Below are positions 24,635 to 32,961 of a DNA stretch of 37,155 bases, piece after piece. The notes beneath the pieces were generated by a model. That model saw nothing but the letters and a program-made list of their open reading frames with translations, ran no database searches and was not told where the DNA came from. The position numbers and the translations under genes were made by a program. Positions within the stretch are counted from its first letter, which is position 1, and the number at the start of each line of letters is the position of its first letter. The stretch covers positions 1 through 37,155 of the forward strand of contig JALRIJ010000002.1 in the NCBI GenBank assembly GCA_023255485.1, given 5' to 3'. The DNA is from Flectobacillus sp. Its GTDB lineage: Bacteria; Bacteroidota; Bacteroidia; Cytophagales; Spirosomataceae.

Positions 24635-25174
24635 TTATGCGTAATAAGGTGCAATCATTAAATACACAATAACACCTGTGACCGATACATAAAGCCAAAG
24701 TGGAAATGTCCACTTTACAATTTTCTTGTGTGCCTCAATTTGGTTGCTTAACGCAAAATATACCGCTCTTAATACAAACCATACAACACCTACAGACAAT
24801 AGAATATGGCTCACAAGAAAGAAATAATAGATACCTCTCAGAATACCTTCACCTCCATATGGAGTATTTGGATTTGAAATATGGTACAAAATATAGAGTA
24901 CCAAAAATAATGCCCCCTGAGCAAATGAAAGCATCATCATTTGTCTATGCTTCTGAATATCTTTGTTCTTAATAAAGATAAAACCTGCAATTAGCGTAAT
25001 GGATGTTGTTGTATTCAATAAGCCAATTACATGAGGAAGCACCTTTGTCCAAGTACCTAAATCTACTTTTTGGCGAATTCCAATTAACAGGGCCACTGCT
25101 AATGGAATCGCTAATGATAAGATGGTTACTAACTTATCATTTTTAGCGTTTTTTTCAATTGAAAATGAAGCCAT
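24635..25174 (-). CDS. DUF420 family membrane protein, likely oxidase assembly
   Basis: Five-helix membrane protein of 179 residues (helices at about 15-33, 46-69, 80-99, 112-140 and 155-175). Several histidines lie in or near helices: H48, H76, H98, H123 and H149, a pattern typical of DUF420. In Gram-positive bacteria the DUF420 protein CtaM is needed for a functional aa3-type oxidase, so a role in cofactor or subunit assembly is likely here; this is inference by family and by position. It lies 11 bp after the SCO gene and 11 bp before the small CxxC protein, so the three form one unit. Confidence 0.85.
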   Translation of the reverse strand: MASFSIEKNAKNDKLVTILSLAIPLAVALLIGIRQKVDLGTWTKVLPHVIGLLNTTTSITLIAGFIFIKNKDIQKHRQMMMLSFAQGALFLVLYILYHISNPNTPYGGEGILRGIYYFFLVSHILLSVGVVWFVLRAVYFALSNQIEAHKKIVKWTFPLWLYVSVTGVIVYLMIAPYYA

Positions 25175-25185
25175 ACGATCAAATT

Positions 25186-25911
25186 TTAGTTTCCTGTTTC
25201 GTAAATTTTGCGAAGAACTCGAATTTCAAGAATTAAGCGATCAACATCTTTTTTATCAGTCCCATCGTAAAAGCCTCGAATATAGCCTTCTTTATCTACC
25301 AGTATTAACTTCTCTGAGTGGATAAATGTTTCATTGGGCGACTTAATTGCTTTATCATACTCAGAAGCATCAGCTACAGGAATATAATAACCTTTTATCG
25401 CTAAGGGATAAATTTGCTCTCTTGTACCCGTCATAAAGTGCCATTTCCCTGCCACTGCATCGTATTCTTTAGCATATTGTTTCAACTTTTCTGGTGTATC
25501 ATTGGAAGGATCAACCGAAAAAGATACAATCTGAATATCCTCATTATTCACAAAAACGTCCTGAAGTCGTGTTAATTCAGAAGACATTTTAGGACAAATT
25601 GATTCACAACGAGTAAAGAAGAAATCAGCTACGTAAATCTTACCTTTTAACGAACTACTTGAAAAAGGACGAGCATTTTCATCCGTCAACGTCCACGCTG
25701 GAATGGTATGAAACACCGTATCCATTTCTGGTTCATCCCACTTAGGGTTCGGATTCTTTGTTAGTTTCACCTCTCCAGAAGTCGAGTCTATGACAGGAAT
25801 CATCTTAGGAAGTTTATAATGGTTTTCACCAACTCCCTTTAGGAATAAATAAAATAAAGCTGGAATTGCTAATACAGCGATTAGAATTCCAGCTTTGATA
25901 TTTTTTTGCAT
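25186..25911 (-). CDS. SCO1/SenC family copper-delivery protein
   Basis: Thioredoxin-fold protein that supplies copper to, or reduces, the CuA site of cytochrome oxidase subunit II. The 241-residue product has an N-terminal anchor helix (about 7-25) and a periplasmic domain. The copper ligands are C102 and C106 (RCESICPKM) and H198 (TFIHSEK), the full set for this family. The segment SFSVDPSNDTPEKLKQYAK is also typical. It follows the oxidase subunit IV gene by 41 bp and precedes DUF420 by 11 bp, which fits an assembly module at the end of the oxidase operon. Confidence 0.94.
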   Translation of the reverse strand: MQKNIKAGILIAVLAIPALFYLFLKGVGENHYKLPKMIPVIDSTSGEVKLTKNPNPKWDEPEMDTVFHTIPAWTLTDENARPFSSSSLKGKIYVADFFFTRCESICPKMSSELTRLQDVFVNNEDIQIVSFSVDPSNDTPEKLKQYAKEYDAVAGKWHFMTGTREQIYPLAIKGYYIPVADASEYDKAIKSPNETFIHSEKLILVDKEGYIRGFYDGTDKKDVDRLILEIRVLRKIYETGN

Positions 25912-25952
25912 AACGGTATCGTTTGATGCGTTTATTTTAAATCAAACTCCAA

Positions 25953-26279
25953 TTATCTGCCGATGTATAAGTGGCTTCCTTCGTAAAAAAGAGCGACTAA
26001 TAACCAGCATACAAAAACAACAGGAAGTAATAATGACCAAATAAGCGTCTTAACTTCGTGCTTTAAGTGCATGAATTCACCAACAATATAGAATGCTTTA
26101 ACCAAAGTCATACCTACATAGATAGCTACTCTCAAGCCATTTGCTGGCATTGTGAATGCGATTAAAAATTCAATTGCTGTTAAGATGCAAAGAATATAAA
26201 AAGTTTTCCAGATTGGACCTGTCTGAGCAGGAGCAATTACCTGTTCTTCCGTTTCGTGTGAATGTGCGTGTGAAGCCAT
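25953..26279 (-). CDS. Cytochrome c oxidase subunit IV family protein
   Basis: Small accessory subunit of a heme-copper oxidase. The 108-residue product has a His-rich polar N-terminus (ASHAHSHETEE) and three hydrophobic segments (about 25-45, 50-70 and 78-98), matching the prokaryotic subunit IV/CyoD-like family. The family has no cofactor and is thought to help subunit assembly. It lies 90 bp downstream of the larger subunit III gene; that spacer contains a 13-bp stem-loop. Confidence 0.85.
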   Translation of the reverse strand: MASHAHSHETEEQVIAPAQTGPIWKTFYILCILTAIEFLIAFTMPANGLRVAIYVGMTLVKAFYIVGEFMHLKHEVKTLIWSLLLPVVFVCWLLVALFYEGSHLYIGR

Positions 26280-26314
26280 TATTTTAATTTGATAATTTAA
26301 AAATTAGCTAATTA

Positions 26315-26347
26315 AAGGTATTGAATAATGAACTTATCCAATACCTT
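26315..26347 (-). other. Intercistronic stem-loop after the larger coxIII
   Basis: AAGGTATTG (26315-26323) pairs with CAATACCTT (26339-26347), extended after one mismatch by ATAA/TTAT, with loop TGAAC. It begins 22 nt after the subunit III stop and has no clear U-run. Confidence 0.45.
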
Positions 26348-26369
26348 CATTTAATATTTTTGTGTCCTC

Positions 26370-27125
26370 TTAAACTAAGTAGAAGAATGTAAATACGAAT
26401 ACCCACACTAAATCTACAAAGTGCCAGTAAAGACCTACTTTTTCAACCATTTCGTAATGTCCACGACGTTGGTACAATCCAGTGGCTGTGTTAAAGAAAA
26501 TCAAGATATTTAAAATCACACCAGAGAACACGTGTGTTCCGTGGAAACCTGTGATAAAGAAAAACAAGTCAGCAAATGCAGGAGGGCCATAAGGGTTACG
26601 AGTAAGATTTGCTCCTTCAATTGGATTTCCGAGTGCATCTTTAGCCGCTAAAGCTAAATCATGAGGGCCAGCGATAAAGTGAGACCATTCCCAAGCTTGA
26701 GAGCCTAAGAAAGTAAAACCACCGACAATTGTCCAAAGCATCCATTTTTCAACGGCAGCACGGTCATTTCTGTGACCTGCTTCTACAGCAAGTACCATTG
26801 TTACCGAACTAAAAATCAAAATAAACGTCATGATACCCACAAAAACTAAAGGTGCATGACCATGATAAAATGGCATTGCCGCAAATACTTCTTCAGGAAT
26901 TGGCCAGTGACCAGTAGAGAAGAAAAACGCCTCATGTGCGCCTTCCCAAGCTTTTTGACTATAACGAATCGTACCGTAAGTAATCAATAAAGCTGAAAAA
27001 GAAAAAGTATCTGATAGTAAGAAAAACCACATCATTAGTTTTCCATAACTAGCGTTCAAAGGTTTTGAACCACCCGCCCACGTCATTTTCTCAGGAACAG
27101 CTGGTGCTGCGTGAATTGAAGACAT
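26370..27125 (-). CDS. Cytochrome c oxidase subunit III (larger paralogue)
   Basis: Integral membrane subunit III of the aa3-type oxidase. The 251-residue product has about six or seven helices. The C-terminal part contains FFITGFHGTHVFSGVILN and then the ending ETGLYWHFVDLVWVFVFTFF-like sequence (VGLYWHFVDLVWVFVFTFFY), both standard for the family. A long loop at about 150-185 (GPHDLALAAKDALGNPIEG) is not usual in short bacterial subunit III. It follows the shorter paralogue by 60 bp. Both paralogues look intact, so neither is a pseudogene. Confidence 0.92.
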   Translation of the reverse strand: MSSIHAAPAVPEKMTWAGGSKPLNASYGKLMMWFFLLSDTFSFSALLITYGTIRYSQKAWEGAHEAFFFSTGHWPIPEEVFAAMPFYHGHAPLVFVGIMTFILIFSSVTMVLAVEAGHRNDRAAVEKWMLWTIVGGFTFLGSQAWEWSHFIAGPHDLALAAKDALGNPIEGANLTRNPYGPPAFADLFFFITGFHGTHVFSGVILNILIFFNTATGLYQRRGHYEMVEKVGLYWHFVDLVWVFVFTFFYLV

Positions 27126-27185
27126 TTCTTTAATTTTTGGTTAAAAAATACAAATAATCATTAAAGGTAAAATATATCTATTTTC

Positions 27186-27782
27186 TTATCGATTGATAAA
27201 CAAGAAAAAGAATAAATACAACCACAATATATCCAAAAAGTGCCAATAAGTAGCACATAGCTGAATTCTAGTTAAACTTTTGGCATTAATCGAAAGACGG
27301 AATGCGGATACTAATGAAACCAACAAAACGACTAAACCAGAAATGATGTGTAATCCGTGAATTCCAACAAACACATAAATCCAAGAGGATGCAACATCCG
27401 ACCCAGAGAAGTGTAATTGATTTTGAACTAAGTCGGCAAAGCCCCACCATTGCATTATTAAAAAAGCAATTCCAAATGCAAAAGTAATAGAAATTGCTAT
27501 TCTCAGTGTATTGAAATTATCTTTTTTTGCTGCTAAAACGGCAATGTGCATAAAAATACTGCTTACTATTAATATAGCAGTAGAGTACATGAATATACTT
27601 GGTAATTCAAACTCATGCCAGTTACCTTCTGCTTTTCTCACTAAGTAGCCAGAAGTCCACCCTGCAAACATCATCGCAATCGAGACGATGGCAAGCCAAA
27701 GCATAAACTTTTGAGGATTTACAGAAAGTTGTTTTGCTGGTTCTTCACTCAAATCAATATTTTGCAAATGTTCCTGTGTCAT
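27186..27782 (-). CDS. Cytochrome c oxidase subunit III (shorter paralogue)
   Basis: A second subunit III-like protein of 198 residues with about five helices (from about 25 onwards). It has WTSGYLVRKAEGNWHEFELP in the first loop, HGLHIISGLVVLL in the fourth helix and the ending CATYWHFLDILWLYLFFFLF, the typical subunit III finish. The five-helix form resembles CyoC/CtaE. It starts 18 bp after ctaB. Two adjacent subunit III genes are, as far as I know, common in Bacteroidota oxidase operons; whether both enter one complex is not known to me. Confidence 0.9.
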   Translation of the reverse strand: MTQEHLQNIDLSEEPAKQLSVNPQKFMLWLAIVSIAMMFAGWTSGYLVRKAEGNWHEFELPSIFMYSTAILIVSSIFMHIAVLAAKKDNFNTLRIAISITFAFGIAFLIMQWWGFADLVQNQLHFSGSDVASSWIYVFVGIHGLHIISGLVVLLVSLVSAFRLSINAKSLTRIQLCATYWHFLDILWLYLFFFLFINR

Positions 27783-27800
27783 AATGTTTTGTTTCTTTAA

Positions 27801-28688
27801 TTAAAGTTTATCCATCAAAAAGGCGATTTGTAATACTGGTAAGTATAAAAACGAACCGAACATCATCATTAATGCCGCCTTATCAGTAGGTTTTAACATT
27901 AGATAAAATGTTTGAGATAAGAACATTACACTTACTAATACAGCAACCATTGCCGAAACCTCACCTGTCATGTGCAATAAATGCGGGACAAACGCACATG
28001 GAACAAGGAAGATTGTATAAATCATAATTGTAATTGCAGTACGAAGATCTTTATGTCCATTATTAGGTAACATTTTAAAACCTGCACGGCAATAATCTTC
28101 ATCAGCTACCCAAGCAATGGCCCAAAAGTGAGGAAACTGCCAGAAAAACTGAATGGCAAATAATATCCCAGGTTCTAATCCAAATGAATTGGTAGCCGCT
28201 AACCAGCCAATCATTGGAGGAAATGCACCAGGAAATGCACCTACAAGTACAGATATAGGCCCTACTCGCTTCAACGGAGTATAAACAAAGCCATACAGTA
28301 GAAATGAGACTACACCCAATACACCTGCTTTATAGTTGAATTCAAAGAACAAAATATAGATTGAAATTATAAAAAGAATTAAGCAAAACAATTGTGCCTC
28401 TTTCACAGTCAACCTTCCAGTTGGTAAAGGACGGTTCTGTGTTCTTTTCATAAGTTTATCCAAATCCTTTTCTATGATTTGGTTTACAATATTAGCTGCA
28501 CCAGTTATTAAGAAACCTGCTAAGCTAATGAGTGTTAATCGCTCCCAATTAATGGTTTCTACGGCTAATGAATAGCCAAAAGCACCAGAAAAAGCAACGA
28601 GTGCTGAAAGTCTAAATTTAAGAAGCTCATAATAAGCTTTTATTTTCCCTGCCACACTTATCGAAATATTATTATCAGTTGTAATCAT
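27801..28688 (-). CDS. ctaB: Protoheme IX farnesyltransferase (heme O synthase)
   Basis: Membrane UbiA-family enzyme that adds a farnesyl group to heme B, giving heme O for the oxidase. The 295-residue product has about eight or nine helices. The first allylic diphosphate-binding motif is around residues 66-86 (N66, N69, D75, D77 and KRTQNRPLPTGR). The second region, IAWVADEDYCRAGFKMLP, contains the second acidic motif. It lies 16 bp after ctaA and 18 bp before the shorter coxIII, so these genes are surely cotranscribed. Confidence 0.95.
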   Translation of the reverse strand: MITTDNNISISVAGKIKAYYELLKFRLSALVAFSGAFGYSLAVETINWERLTLISLAGFLITGAANIVNQIIEKDLDKLMKRTQNRPLPTGRLTVKEAQLFCLILFIISIYILFFEFNYKAGVLGVVSFLLYGFVYTPLKRVGPISVLVGAFPGAFPPMIGWLAATNSFGLEPGILFAIQFFWQFPHFWAIAWVADEDYCRAGFKMLPNNGHKDLRTAITIMIYTIFLVPCAFVPHLLHMTGEVSAMVAVLVSVMFLSQTFYLMLKPTDKAALMMMFGSFLYLPVLQIAFLMDKL

Positions 28689-28704
28689 GATTTACTCTTA
28701 CAAT

Positions 28705-29727
28705 TTAATTGTTTACTCTTTTAAAAACTGTATCTGAATTTAGAAGTAGCAAGACTATAAACTGTATTCCTAACGAAATGATAGCTAGTGTAAGATGTAA
28801 AGGCTGTAAAAATGCTGGCACACCAAAATAAGCCATCAAAGCCCCACTTAAAATTTCAATTATAACTAAACCAACTAATGCAATCATAAACTTATAAACT
28901 ATGCCTTGCTGTTGGATACTCTTTTTCAACGTCAAAATTAAATATCCATTCAATCCCAATATAACTAATGAAAATGAACGGTGAATATAAAAAGACAATC
29001 CTAATTGCTCAATCCAAGTATATCGATTATATCCAAAAACTGGATTTGCAACAATACTGTCAATAGCTTCTCTAACCTGTGTTCCTAATAATACCTGTAA
29101 GATTGAGCAAGCTAACACAACAATAATAATACGAGTAACCTTCACTCGATTAATAACATCTTCTACCTCTACCACCTCCGACCAAGCTCTCGCAATGGCA
29201 TATAATAAAACAAAAACTACTAAAATTGCCAGCATCATGTGTGCCGTAACAACTCCTGGTTTCAAAAATGAATCTACTACAAACTTTCCTAAAACGGCAT
29301 TCGCACCGATTAATAATACTGATAATAACGAAAGCCAAACTAACATTCTGTCTTTTTTCCAATATGCAAAAGATGCAAAAAAAACAGCAAGTACTAAGAC
29401 TCCAGTAAAAGCACCTAGTAAACGATTGATGTATTCAATCCACGTTTTTACTGGATTAAATACAACTTCTCCATGTAACTTTTCCGCATAAATTTCTTGA
29501 TAATTGGTAGGAAGTTGAGAAACTTCTGTTGGTGGAATATATCTTCCAAAGCATTTGGGCCAGTCAGGACACCCCATTCCAGAACCTGTACTTCTGACGA
29601 TCCCCCCCGCTAAGACTAAAAGATAAACGGTGATAATCGTTACGATCCCTAATTTTCTAAAAAGCATGATGGATAAAGCTGTCGAAGAAGAAAGTATGAA
29701 TAGTAAGAACCAAATTGGTGATACCAT
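28705..29727 (-). CDS. ctaA: Heme A synthase (CtaA/COX15)
   Basis: Membrane enzyme that oxidises the C8 methyl of heme O to the formyl of heme A. The 340-residue product has about eight family helices in two related halves. Three expected histidines are visible: H163 (VTAHMM), H249 (FYIHRS) and H311 (LQPLHLT), and the Cys pair C53/C59 in GMGCPDWPKCFG. The first-half motif ExxH(R) reads E98-Y-I-N101-R, so the usual His is Asn; H85 lies nearby. The first 20 residues are hydrophobic and may be an extension, since the family similarity starts at Met21 (29667). It follows coxA after a hairpin and precedes ctaB by 16 bp. Confidence 0.93.
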   Translation of the reverse strand: MVSPIWFLLFILSSSTALSIMLFRKLGIVTIITVYLLVLAGGIVRSTGSGMGCPDWPKCFGRYIPPTEVSQLPTNYQEIYAEKLHGEVVFNPVKTWIEYINRLLGAFTGVLVLAVFFASFAYWKKDRMLVWLSLLSVLLIGANAVLGKFVVDSFLKPGVVTAHMMLAILVVFVLLYAIARAWSEVVEVEDVINRVKVTRIIIVVLACSILQVLLGTQVREAIDSIVANPVFGYNRYTWIEQLGLSFYIHRSFSLVILGLNGYLILTLKKSIQQQGIVYKFMIALVGLVIIEILSGALMAYFGVPAFLQPLHLTLAIISLGIQFIVLLLLNSDTVFKRVNN

Positions 29728-29756
29728 TCAACAATATAATTTTACTTATTTTAAAA

Positions 29757-29794
29757 TTAAGCCTCTACCACCACAATTAGTGGTAAAGGCTTAA
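29757..29794 (-). terminator. Stem-loop after coxA, possible partial terminator
   Basis: TTAAGCCT(C)TACCAC pairs with GTGGTA(A)AGGCTTAA, 14 pairs with one mismatch and an 8-nt loop. On the minus strand it is followed by TTTTAAAATAAG. It lies 12 nt after the coxA stop and would separate coxB-coxA from the heme A genes. Confidence 0.5.
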
Positions 29795-29806
29795 AGTAAT
29801 TCAATA

Positions 29807-31684
29807 TTAGATATTGTAAACGGCATTTTGAGAGTCCAATAGACTTTCAATTTCTTTCTCGTTTGCAATTTCTTCATTTTCCTCTGGTAGGTTAGACTCA
29901 GGAGTCGCTGAGAACGGAACATTTTGAGGGATAAAGTCAACAGCAGAACCTGGTTTGCTATAATCATAAGGCCAACGGTAAACCGCAGGAATTTCACCTT
30001 CCCAGTTACCATGTCCTGGAACTACTGGAGTTGTCCATTCAAGTGTAGTTGAATTCCAAGGGTTTTGTGGCGCTGTTTTACCTTTGAACATTGAACCGAA
30101 GAAGTTGATAACAAAAACTATTTGAGACGAGAACGTCAAGATAGCAGCGATTGAAATAAACATGTTCATATCAACGAATGACTCTGCCGCATTGTTAGCT
30201 AACGCTGTAAATGAATAATAACGACGAGGGAAACCAGCAATACCGATATAGTGCATTGGGAAGAATACACAGTAAACACCCACGAATGTTGCCCAGAAGT
30301 GAATATAACCCAAAGTAGGATTCATCATTTTACCGAACATCTTAGGGAACCAGTGGTAAACACCTGCCATCAAACCAAAGAATGAAGCAGCACCCATTAC
30401 TAAGTGGAAGTGAGCTACAACGAAATACGTATCGTGTAAGTTAATATCCAATGCAGAGTTACCTAGGATAATACCAGTAACACCACCTGAGATGAATAAC
30501 GAAACCAAACCAATAGAGAACAACATTGCTGGAGTAAAGATGATATTACCTTTCCATAATGTTGTGATGTAGTTAAATGACTTAACTGCTGAAGGAACTG
30601 CAATGATTAATGTCAATAACATAAATACAGATCCTAAGAATGGATTCATACCTGTTACGAACATGTGGTGAGCCCATACGATAAACGCAAGAACAGTAAT
30701 ACCCATCATTGAACCAATCATCGCACGGTATCCAAAGATAGGCTTACGAGCATTCGTAGCAATAACTTCTGATGTAATACCTAAAGCTGGTAACAACACG
30801 ATATATACCTCTGGGTGTCCTAAGAACCAGAATAAGTGCTGATACAAAATTGCAGAACCGCCTACGTTTGGTAACGCTTCTCCACCGATATAAATCTCAG
30901 ATAAGTAGAATGATGTACCGAAGCTACGGTCAAAAATCAACAACAACGCAGCAGATAACAATACAGGGAATGATAATAAACCCAATACAGCTGTTAAGAA
31001 AAACGCCCAGATTGTCAAAGGCATTTTTGTAAATGACATACCTCTTGTACGTAAGTTAATTACCGTAGAGATGTAATTGATACCACCCATCAAAGATGAA
31101 ACGATGAAGAATGTCATACTTGTTAACCACATCGTCATCCCTAGTCCAGAACCTGGCATTGCCTGAGGTAATGCACTTAATGGAGGATAAATAACCCAAC
31201 CACCAGAAGCAGGACCTGTTTCTAAGAATAATGAACAGAACATGATAACTGATGACAAGAAAAAGAACCAATAAGATAACATGTTAAGAAATCCTGAGGC
31301 CATATCTCTTGCACCAATCTGCAATGGAATCAAAAAGTTGGAGAATGTTCCTGATAAACCAGCAGTCAATACAAAGAATACCATGATAGTACCGTGCATT
31401 GTTACAAGAGCCAAGTAAAATTCTTTTTCAAGTTTACCCTCTACAATCCATTGACCTAACACTGGCTTTAACCAATCTAAGTTCAAATCAGGGAAACCTA
31501 ATTGCAAACGGAAGATAATTGACAATGCACCACCGAAGAATGCCCAGATGATACCCGTAATTAAATATTGTTTTGCAATGGTTTTGTGGTCTTCAGAAAA
31601 AATGTATTTTCTTACGAAGCCCAATTCGTGATGTTCATGTTCGTGTTCATGAACATCGTGTGCATGTAATGTCGCAGTTGCCAT
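29807..31684 (-). CDS. coxA: Cytochrome c oxidase subunit I (aa3-type, A-family)
   Basis: Catalytic subunit of the terminal oxidase. The 625-residue product has 12 or more helices. Heme a ligands are H97 (TMHGT) and H427, the heme a3 ligand is H425 (VVAHFHL), and CuB ligands are H290 (GHPEVY), H339 and H340 (WAHHMF). Y294 is the expected partner of H290. Proton channel residues of the A family are present: D127 (GARDMA), E292 and K368 (AVPSAVKSF). The N-terminus is strikingly His-rich (seven His in residues 7-19). The C-terminal tail is acidic and disordered in appearance. It follows coxB by 55 bp. Confidence 0.97.
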   Translation of the reverse strand: MATATLHAHDVHEHEHEHHELGFVRKYIFSEDHKTIAKQYLITGIIWAFFGGALSIIFRLQLGFPDLNLDWLKPVLGQWIVEGKLEKEFYLALVTMHGTIMVFFVLTAGLSGTFSNFLIPLQIGARDMASGFLNMLSYWFFFLSSVIMFCSLFLETGPASGGWVIYPPLSALPQAMPGSGLGMTMWLTSMTFFIVSSLMGGINYISTVINLRTRGMSFTKMPLTIWAFFLTAVLGLLSFPVLLSAALLLIFDRSFGTSFYLSEIYIGGEALPNVGGSAILYQHLFWFLGHPEVYIVLLPALGITSEVIATNARKPIFGYRAMIGSMMGITVLAFIVWAHHMFVTGMNPFLGSVFMLLTLIIAVPSAVKSFNYITTLWKGNIIFTPAMLFSIGLVSLFISGGVTGIILGNSALDINLHDTYFVVAHFHLVMGAASFFGLMAGVYHWFPKMFGKMMNPTLGYIHFWATFVGVYCVFFPMHYIGIAGFPRRYYSFTALANNAAESFVDMNMFISIAAILTFSSQIVFVINFFGSMFKGKTAPQNPWNSTTLEWTTPVVPGHGNWEGEIPAVYRWPYDYSKPGSAVDFIPQNVPFSATPESNLPEENEEIANEKEIESLLDSQNAVYNI

Positions 31685-31739
31685 AATATTAAAATTTATT
31701 CTTTCTGAATAATTTCTTTTTTCTTTATCTTAACTTAAC

Positions 31740-32843
31740 CTATTGTGCCATTGTAACAGCAGCCTCTGGAGCAGCTGCTTGAGTACTATCTGCTTCCGCT
31801 GGAGCTTCTGCTGGAATATACTTTTGAGCTTTTGCTTTCAATTTTTCTGGAACTTTCGCTAAATAGTCAGGATTTTGAGCTAAGAATGGTTTTTGTTGTA
31901 AACACCAAGCTTTGTAATCTTCTGGTTCATCAACAAACACCGTAATAGCCATACCAAAGTGACCACGACCACAAATTTCTGTACAATTCAATTTGTAGTT
32001 AAAGTCGTTCTTCCCTAATTCAGCACGCATTTCTTCTGTTGATTTGTTAGCAACAAACCAGAATTTAGTTGGCATACCAGGAACAGCATCCATTTTAACA
32101 CGTTGGTAAGGTAAATATACCGAGTGTAAAACATCTTGAGCTTTAATTTTCAACAAAACAGGTACTCCTTTAGGAATGTGGATTTCTGTTGCAGTAAAAT
32201 CATCAAATGAGTTTTCATCTGCAAAGTCAATACCAATACTGTTTGTGTCATCAATTAGCTTAAAGTTGTTGTTACCTAGTTTAGCATCATCGTTACCTGC
32301 GTAACGTACATACCAACCGAATTGGTGACCAGTTACTTCAATTACAACTGAATTTTCTGGAGCTTGGGCAGTAATGTCTCTCCAAACTCTTAAACCTGTA
32401 AATACTAACACTGCCATTACAATAGCAGGAATTACAGTCCAAATAAGTTCTAACTTGTGGTTTACTGGATAGAAAGTTGCAACATTATCTTTTTTGTAAC
32501 GGTAACGGAACGCAAAAACGAAAAGAACAACGTTTGTTACAAAAAAAGCGAATGTAATAACACCCATTGAAATCCAAAACATTTGATCCGTTTTAAGACC
32601 ATGCTCTGAGGCTGCAACAGGTAAAAAATCTGGTTTTGAATGGAAGAAAGACCATGCTGCTGCAATAGAACCAACTACCATAAACACAAGAAATCCAACA
32701 GCATTACTGTTGTTTGCTCCGTCAACTGGGCTATCAGAATCTTCTTTTCCCTGAATGCCTTTTGATAGAGCTATACTCTTGTTGACAATCATAATTGCCA
32801 AAGCCAAGAATACTACCGACAAAAGACCTATGATATACGTCAT
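31740..32843 (-). CDS. coxB: Cytochrome c oxidase subunit II (CuA)
   Basis: Subunit II, which receives electrons from cytochrome c. The 367-residue product has the CuA ligands H240 (VLHSV), C287, E289 and C291 (CTEIC), H295 and M298 (GRGHFGM), and the aromatic docking segment GHQFGWYVRY. It has four predicted helices before the copper domain (about 3-26, 48-68, 89-112 and 133-153) where two are usual, so it has an N-terminal addition. There is no fused heme c domain. The tail after about 345 is Ala/Pro/Glu-rich. It starts 118 bp after actF, with a perfect 10-bp stem-loop between them. Confidence 0.96.
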   Translation of the reverse strand: MTYIIGLLSVVFLALAIMIVNKSIALSKGIQGKEDSDSPVDGANNSNAVGFLVFMVVGSIAAAWSFFHSKPDFLPVAASEHGLKTDQMFWISMGVITFAFFVTNVVLFVFAFRYRYKKDNVATFYPVNHKLELIWTVIPAIVMAVLVFTGLRVWRDITAQAPENSVVIEVTGHQFGWYVRYAGNDDAKLGNNNFKLIDDTNSIGIDFADENSFDDFTATEIHIPKGVPVLLKIKAQDVLHSVYLPYQRVKMDAVPGMPTKFWFVANKSTEEMRAELGKNDFNYKLNCTEICGRGHFGMAITVFVDEPEDYKAWCLQQKPFLAQNPDYLAKVPEKLKAKAQKYIPAEAPAEADSTQAAAPEAAVTMAQ

Positions 32844-32928
32844 GCTTGTAAGTTATTTTTTAGTTTCTACTAATTAAGATACTGTTCAGCAAAAATGTTT
32901 TTACTAAACTATTTTTTTATTAGAAAAT

Positions 32929-32954
32929 AAGTGGATGTCTTTCAACATCCACTT
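32929..32954 (-). other. Intercistronic stem-loop between actF and coxB
   Basis: AAGTGGATGT (32929-32938) pairs perfectly with ACATCCACTT (32945-32954), 6-nt loop, 7 nt after the actF stop. On the minus strand TATTTTCT follows, so it may act as a weak terminator between the two complexes. Confidence 0.55.
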
Positions 32955-32961
32955 ACAACTA

